Shown here piece by piece: positions 62,967 through 64,000 of a stretch of DNA of 64,000 bases. The notes under the pieces are model-generated. The model was not told where the DNA came from. It was given only the letters and a program-made list of their open reading frames with translations, and made no database searches. The stretch lies in assembly GCF_013248995.1 (NCBI RefSeq), contig NZ_JABRPK010000001.1, positions 558,001-622,000 of the forward strand. The letters run 5' to 3'. The DNA comes from Frigoribacterium sp. VKM Ac-2836. GTDB lineage: Bacteria; Actinomycetota; Actinomycetes; Actinomycetales; Microbacteriaceae. The stretch's first letter is position 1. Each line of letters opens with the position of its first letter. A program made the translations under genes and the position numbers.

Positions 62967-63735
62967 CACTGCCGGTGTTCAGGCCTCCATCGGCAATGTC
63001 CAGACGATGAATGCGGACGCAGCGATCTACTGGCGTCTTCTCGTGGCCGCTGTCGCCGCCGCGTGTGGTGTGTGGGTTGTCGCTACTGAGGGCACCCGCA
63101 CGTACGCCCGCCAAAAGTACCTATTCGACAACCGGAACCGGCCGGGGTTTAACCCTGCCTGGTCTCCGGACAGTCCATTCGCCTACCACCTCTCCGGACG
63201 TGCAGTCGATGTGGGCTCGCAGGTCGGTTTCATTCTGACCCTCGTCTCCAAGGCCTTCTACGCCCGAGCCGGGGCCTACGGCTTCCGCGCCACAGTCAAG
63301 GGTGAGCCCTGGCACTTCGAATGGCGCTTGGAGTGGGTTCGGGCAGATATCCGCGCCTCGGTTGGCACCACCCCGGCCTCGCCAGCACCCGTCCCCTACG
63401 TCTCCCCAGAACAGAAAGATGACAACGAAATGATCACCCCCGAAGCGCAGCGCTTCATCACCGACACGGTTCGAGCCGTCGTCACCCGTGACAACCGCTA
63501 CCGCCTGTACCGAAACACCGAAACCCAGAAGCTTGTGGCCGTCCGTTGGGACCTGCCTGTGGGTGACCCCGCCCGCACGATCTACCCGAACGATGACGCG
63601 CACGCCCGCCGACTCCGAGACCCGTACCAGGTGTTCGGTGACTCGCCGGAACAGGCCAAGGGTCTTAGCCCCCAGGAGTGGGCCTCACTCCATCGCCTCA
63701 TCGACGGCACAGACGTTGCCTACGAGAAGAAATAG
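62959..63735 (+). CDS. Endolysin, M15 peptidase type
   Basis: The 258-residue protein has the zinc-peptidase pattern HLSGRAVDVG and EPWHFEW of M15 (VanY/L-Ala-D-Glu) peptidases, with GTRTYARQKYL upstream. It would cut peptidoglycan stems at lysis. The C-terminal 120 residues may bind the wall. No signal peptide is evident, so it should need a holin. It overlaps the tail gene by 8 bp. Confidence 0.88.
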   Translation: MANTAGVQASIGNVQTMNADAAIYWRLLVAAVAAACGVWVVATEGTRTYARQKYLFDNRNRPGFNPAWSPDSPFAYHLSGRAVDVGSQVGFILTLVSKAFYARAGAYGFRATVKGEPWHFEWRLEWVRADIRASVGTTPASPAPVPYVSPEQKDDNEMITPEAQRFITDTVRAVVTRDNRYRLYRNTETQKLVAVRWDLPVGDPARTIYPNDDAHARRLRDPYQVFGDSPEQAKGLSPQEWASLHRLIDGTDVAYEKK

Positions 63736-63740
63736 GAATC

Positions 63741-64000
63741 ATGAATAAGACCGCCGCCTTCATTTGCTTCTCTGCTCTCGCAGCCGTGGGCCTCATCGGA
63801 GCCGTTGTGCTCGCCATCCACAGGCCTGACGCCACCGCAACATTCACGAGCTTGATCGTGACCGTCCTCGGCCTCGCCAGCGTCGCAGCCGGAACGTTCT
63901 ACCAACTGGGCAAGCAGTCCGACAAGATCGACACCATTCGCACCCAAACGAACGGCACCCTCTCAAAGCTTCGTGAGGACAACGAGTCTCTGCACCAGCA
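63741..64000 (+). CDS. Holin-like membrane protein (cut by window edge)
   Basis: From the ATG at 63741 (AGGAAT 5 bp before it), 86 residues are seen: two membrane helices (about 6-26 and 37-57) followed by a coiled coil (SDKIDTIRTQTNGTLSKLRE). This layout and its place after the endolysin match actinophage holins. The end lies beyond the window. Confidence 0.7.
   Translation, partial: MNKTAAFICFSALAAVGLIGAVVLAIHRPDATATFTSLIVTVLGLASVAAGTFYQLGKQSDKIDTIRTQTNGTLSKLREDNESLHQ

Larger units (their letters stand above)
46214..64000 (+). mobile_element. Temperate siphovirus-type prophage (left end to window edge)
   Basis: The region has integrase, replication genes, head, tail and lysis genes in canonical order, lower G+C than the chromosome and its own terminators. 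About 17.8 kb is visible and the right end is missing. The tape measure of 751 residues and separate tail-tube and chaperone genes indicate a long flexible tail. Every structural gene seen is intact, so the phage may be functional. Confidence 0.95.

Overview
The window comes from a high-G+C actinobacterium. Gene content and order fit the family Microbacteriaceae (an inference; no rRNA gene is present to settle it). Two parts are visible: about 46.2 kb of conserved chromosome and, from about 46.2 kb to the right edge, a temperate siphovirus-type prophage with visibly lower G+C and more A/T-ending codons.

Chromosome. The left end has a LacI-type regulator cut by the window edge, an AlkB-family dioxygenase behind a perfect actinobacterial LexA box, and two tandem paralogous beta-propeller proteins. 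Then follow leuC-leuD-murA-plsC-gpsA-ddl, a DUF3515 lipoprotein gene divergent from thiL, rsmD, an acyl-CoA dehydrogenase, recG, coaD, a MoxR/DUF58/transglutaminase operon, yceD-rpmF-rnc-mutM, a secreted lectin-like protein, smc, a histidine phosphatase, terC behind a yybP-ykoY-type (Mn2+) riboswitch, ftsY, lipB-lipA, ffh, a YbdK-type ligase, rpsP-khpA-rimM-trmD, map, a small membrane protein, rplS, lepB-rnhB, DUF2469, yraN-comM and the first part of dprA. The recG-to-dprA part resembles the order I remember for Mycobacterium tuberculosis. Many genes carry a TAnnnT hexamer 6-8 bp before the start codon and no Shine-Dalgarno sequence, so leaderless transcription seems widespread.

Prophage. dprA stops being DprA-like inside its conserved RWRF segment, and a large serine integrase begins 3 bp before the resulting stop codon, so the phage sits in dprA. 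Rightward from the integrase come a DnaA-box region, two small ORFs with terminators, and a leftward replication operon (RepA/RecA-like ATPase plus two small genes). Next is a control region with seven TTAGACAC repeats. A rightward late operon follows: zinc-finger protein, HNH nuclease, TerS, TerL, portal, a protease-capsid fusion, connector proteins, tail tube, tail chaperone with a probable -1 frameshift, tape measure, minor tail proteins, M15 endolysin and a holin-like protein cut by the right edge. attR, the rest of dprA and any repressor are not visible.

The items I rate highest are the prophage disruption of a competence gene, the TTAGACAC repeat array between the replication and late operons, the LexA-controlled alkB gene, the capsid fusion with an internal start, and the leaderless promoters, including one divergent pair with overlapping -10 boxes.
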